From Limonium bicolor (taxonomy: Eukaryota; Streptophyta; Magnoliopsida; Caryophyllales; Plumbaginaceae): a stretch of DNA of 64,000 nt. Location of the stretch: contig CM041776.1 in assembly GCA_023374045.1 (NCBI GenBank), positions 284,655,873 through 284,719,872 on the forward strand, given 5' to 3'. The number at the start of each line of letters is the position of its first letter. The first letter of the stretch is position 1. Below the pieces are notes generated by a model. It ran no database searches, had not been told where the DNA came from, and saw only the letters and a list, made by a program, of their open reading frames with translations. A program made the position numbers and the translations under genes. Shown piece after piece: positions 61,763 to 64,000 of this stretch.

Positions 61763-64000
61763 CTCCCCCTTAATCTTAATTGTTTATGACTCCTAACATA
61801 GAACGTAACTTGCTAAATACGTCTTTCTTCAATGGCTTCGTGAAATATCCGCAACTTGATCTTGAGTCTTCACGAACTTCAACTCTACTTCATTGACAGC
61901 AACACAATCACGGATGAAATGATACTTCGTGTCAATGTGTTTGCTCCTGTCATGAAACACTGGATTCTTGGCTAAAGCAATAGCCGATTTATTGTCAACA
62001 TAAATCTCTGTCGCCTTTTCTTGGAATGTCTTTAATTCTCTTAACATTCTTCTCAACCATATGGCATGACACACATGAGTGGCAGCGACATATTCGGCTT
62101 CACATGTGGAGAGTGTGACAATCGGTTGCTTCTTTGAACTCCAAGAAAATGCTGTGTCTCCCATATAGAATACAAAACCTGTAGTGCTCTTTCTGTCATC
62201 AATATCTTCTGCCCAGTCACTGTCGCTATACCCAACAAGTTTGTAGTCATCAGGATTAATAAAACAATCCATAATTGATTGTTCCCTTTAAATACCCGGA
62301 AATTCTTTTAGCCGCTTTAAAGTGAATCGTTGATGGAGACTCCATGTAGCGACTAATGAGGCCAACTCCAAAAGATATCCGGCCTTGTGCATGTCAAATA
62401 TCTTAAACTTCCAACAAGACTTTTGAAAGTTGTAGGCTCCACCTTTTCTCCTTCATCATTCTTCGATAACTTTGCGCCACAATCTACTGGTGTACATATC
62501 GGATGGCAATCTTCCCATCTTGAATTTCTTCAGCACCTCCCTTGCATAACTTTCTTGTGAGATAAAACTCCATCGTCCTTTTGTTTATCTCTATGCCAAT
62601 ATAATAGGACATAAGACCAAGATCTGTCATCTCAAACTCCTTGGTCAGATTTTCTTGAACTCACCAAACATTTTTGGATTACTTCCGTAAATATCAAGTC
62701 ATCAACATATATGCAAACAAGTAAATATCATCATTCTTACATATCTTACATAGAGGGCTGATTCATGTGGGCACTTGATGAAACCATTATTTTGAAGATA
62801 TTTGTCAAGCCGGCTGTTCCATGCTCTCGTGCTTGCTTCAAACCATACAAGGCTTTCTTTAGTTTCAATACTTTCCCTTCATGGCCTTTGACTTCATAAC
62901 CTGGAGGTTGTTCAACATACACCTCCTCTTCAAGCACTCCATTCAAGAATGCTGATTTTACATCCATCTGATATATTTTCCATTTCTTCTGGGCACGAGA
63001 GAAAACAATCAACCGATGGTTTTCTAATCGGGCACGGGGCAAATACTTCACCATAATCAACTCTCCAGGACGTTGACTGTAACCTTTGGCTACTAATCTC
63101 GCTTATATCTTTCTATTTCTCCTTTTGGGTTCTTCTTCAACTTAAAACCCATTTAAGACCAATAGGTTTTTCTCCCTTTTGGCAGGGTCGCAAGATCCCA
63201 AGTATCATTTTTTCTCAATGGATTTGATCTCTTCATCCATGGCTATCCTCCATTTCTTCTCTTTCATTGCCTCTTCGAAACCAAGAGGTTCACAATCTGC
63301 AAAAGACAATAAAGAGTACATCCTCTTCATTTTCTTGTTGATCAAGTTCCCTATAGATATCTTCAAGTCTTCTCATCTTCAATGGTTCACTAGAATTTTC
63401 ATCCAAGAAGAAGGTGATGTTGTTGAGAGGATGTCTGTGTGGGTGTGACAAGTGATGATGATTGTTGTGGATTACTGGTGTCGCAGGCTCAGGATTTGGT
63501 TCATCCTCTTGAACTTCATCATTGGCGAGTGGGAAGAAACTATATTGCTTCTTATCATCATCATTCCAATCCCAGACTTCTTCTTCGTTGAAAATAACAT
63601 CTCTGCTCACCAATATTTTTCCAAGATTGGGTTGTAAAGCTTGTATCCTTTGGATTTCTGATCATAGCCAATGAAAATGTACTTCTTGCTTTTGTCATCA
63701 AGTTTTCTCCTTTCTTGATCGGGAACATGCACATGGGCAATGGATCCAAATATCCTCAAGTGAGACAAATTTGGCTTGAAACCACTCCATGCTTCTTGTG
63801 GGGTCTTGTCATAAAGGCTTCTTGTGGGACAACGGTTGGATAGATATACTGCACAATCCACCGCTTCAGCCCAAAATTCTTTTGGCATGTCCTTGCTCTT
63901 CAACATACTACGAGCCATATTAAGAATGGTTCGATTCTTTCTTTCTGCCACGCCATTTTGTTGAGGAGACCTTGGAACTGTCAGAAACCTTCTAATGCCA
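61763..64000 (-). mobile_element. Ty1/copia pol region: integrase, reverse transcriptase and RNase H, frame-broken, running off the right edge
   Basis: Order on the minus strand matches copia (integrase before reverse transcriptase). Integrase C-terminal part, 63951-63607: [53 protein letters not shown] linker frame at 63613-63290 has [15 protein letters not shown]. Reverse transcriptase, about 63060-62400: MDVKSAFLNGVLEEEVYVEQ, LKKALYGLKQA, then the active-site YVDD near 62700 and YLTCTRPDI. RNase H, 62272-61829: [50 protein letters not shown]. Domains sit in different frames and some joins are lost, so the copy is inactive unless these are sequencing errors. Gag, protease, 5' integrase and 5' LTR would lie to the right. 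Confidence 0.88.

Overview
The window is nuclear DNA of a flowering plant, most likely a eudicot. The evidence is spliced genes with GT-AG introns (an NIN-like transcription factor, Elongin C, a chloroplast siroheme enzyme relic), Ty3/gypsy and Ty1/copia retroelements primed by initiator Met-tRNA, a LINE relic, and Stowaway, Harbinger and Mutator-type MITEs. I cannot name the species.

Layout. Bases 1-31737 are one head-to-tail multimer of a minus-strand LTR retroelement: partial internal domain, LTR, internal domain, LTR, internal domain, LTR. The period is about 9.8 kb, with LTRs of about 4.53-4.55 kb and internal domains of about 5.27 kb. All copies keep a tRNA-iMet primer site and a polypurine tract, but I recognise no gag or pol in them. 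The third LTR carries a nested 4418-bp solo LTR of a related family (target duplication TTGTT) and an 876-bp Harbinger-type MITE (duplication TAA). Both LTR families carry arrays of a ~72-bp unit built from TCCGGA-type inverted repeats. A third such region lies at 59.3-59.7 kb.

Bases 31738-42348 are AT-rich intergenic DNA with four Stowaway MITEs, a 52-bp x3 tandem repeat, a CAATTC-type low-complexity tract, and the 5' region of the next gene. Bases 42349-46093 (plus) hold an NIN-like protein (NLP) gene whose last exon has an apparent 1-base deletion between the RWP-RK and PB1 domains. Bases 46909-49187 (minus) hold an intron-containing but disabled uroporphyrinogen III methyltransferase (UPM1) copy. 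Bases 50547-54345 are a graveyard: a copia 3' end, a frameshifted PPR gene, a copia 5' end that cuts the PPR relic, and a LINE ORF2 relic split by a Mutator-type hairpin MITE. Bases 55577-56603 (minus) hold an intact three-exon Elongin C gene. Bases 57661-58080 are a second Mutator-type hairpin MITE. The right end has unclassified repeats, a possible small gene, and a minus-strand copia element that leaves the window at the right edge.

The genes do not form a pathway. NLP (nitrate-responsive transcription) and UPM1 (siroheme for nitrite and sulfite reductase) are both linked to nitrogen assimilation, but their adjacency may be chance. Several patches show clustered small deletions relative to sister copies, so single-base frameshifts here, including the one in NLP, need checking against reads.
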